DNA of 64,000 nucleotides from Butyricicoccus pullicaecorum DSM 23266 (GTDB lineage: Bacteria > Bacillota > Clostridia > Oscillospirales > Butyricicoccaceae). Below the pieces are notes generated by a model. That model had not been told where the DNA came from. It did not search any database and saw only the letters and a program-made list of their open reading frames with translations. The position numbers were made by a program, and so were the translations under genes. The stretch lies in NCBI RefSeq assembly GCF_900167005.1, contig NZ_FUXW01000003.1, positions 371,267 through 435,266 on the forward strand, in the 5' to 3' direction. Positions 61,239 to 64,000 of this stretch are shown here, piece after piece (within the stretch, counting starts at the first letter, position 1; each line of letters starts with the position of its first letter).

Positions 61239-64000
<2,762 letters not shown>

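Overview
The window looks like a chromosomal segment of a gut-type anaerobic Clostridia bacterium, possibly of the Butyricicoccaceae/Oscillospiraceae type. The lineage is inferred from gene content only: [FeFe]-hydrogenase, rubrerythrin, superoxide reductase, S18/SSB/S6 operon, DegV, DUF4250, GerMN, PTS sugar uptake. Genes are tightly packed, GC-rich, preceded by GGAGG-type ribosome sites, and several start with TTG. Most transcription units end in clear rho-independent hairpins.

Layout. 1-4.1 kb (minus): mannose/sorbose-family PTS (EIIB, C, D, A) with an AgaS-like isomerase, probably for an amino sugar. 4.6-9.5 kb: alkylation-repair protein, GH3 hexosaminidase, GluQ, Lrp regulator, lipoprotein, MaoC hydratase. 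9.6-13.4 kb: polyamine ABC transporter potA-potB-potCD with permease and binding protein fused. 13.6-17 kb: CAP-domain protein, YjbQ, HD protein, CCA-adding enzyme, DUF896. 17-23.6 kb: O-acetylhomoserine sulfhydrylase, acetyltransferase, HD protein, CapA, EamA exporter, DegV. 23.8-27.3 kb: three-subunit molybdenum hydroxylase. 27.6-31.4 kb: PsiE-like, DUF4250, inositol-phosphatase-like, an unknown gene, then rpsF-ssb-rpsR. 31.6-36 kb: tRNA-Thr, a hydrogenase-rubrerythrin fused frame, BlaI/BlaR1-type pair. 36-46.6 kb: large exported PIG-L deacetylase, YczE-like protein, GntR-lrgA-lrgB, kinase-like protein, glycogen phosphorylase, superoxide reductase. 46.8-51.5 kb: GerMN lipoprotein, second DegV, permease, nucleosidase, DUF554, tRNA-fMet. 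51.6-59.1 kb (minus): a type I-E CRISPR-Cas locus next to tRNA-fMet. 59.3-60.3 kb: decayed DNA. 60.4-64 kb: HAD phosphatase, GH1 phospho-beta-glucosidase and beta-glucoside PTS.

The most notable observations are these. (1) A family of structured repeats occurs in three copies, each between convergent genes; stems change sequence but keep pairing, and a TGCG tetraloop is kept in all three. (2) A [FeFe]-hydrogenase runs in frame, without a stop, into a rubredoxin-diiron-rubredoxin peroxidase, with a ribosome-binding site at the junction. (3) The type I-E locus is decaying: cas8e carries a frameshift, cas1 is cut to about 55 residues, cas2 is missing, and a three-spacer array lies between cas6e and the cas1 stump beside duplicated pieces of the tRNA-fMet T-arm. 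(4) About 250 bases downstream of capA consist almost entirely of consecutive inverted repeats.

Family assignments come from recognised motifs and remembered family features, not from database searches.
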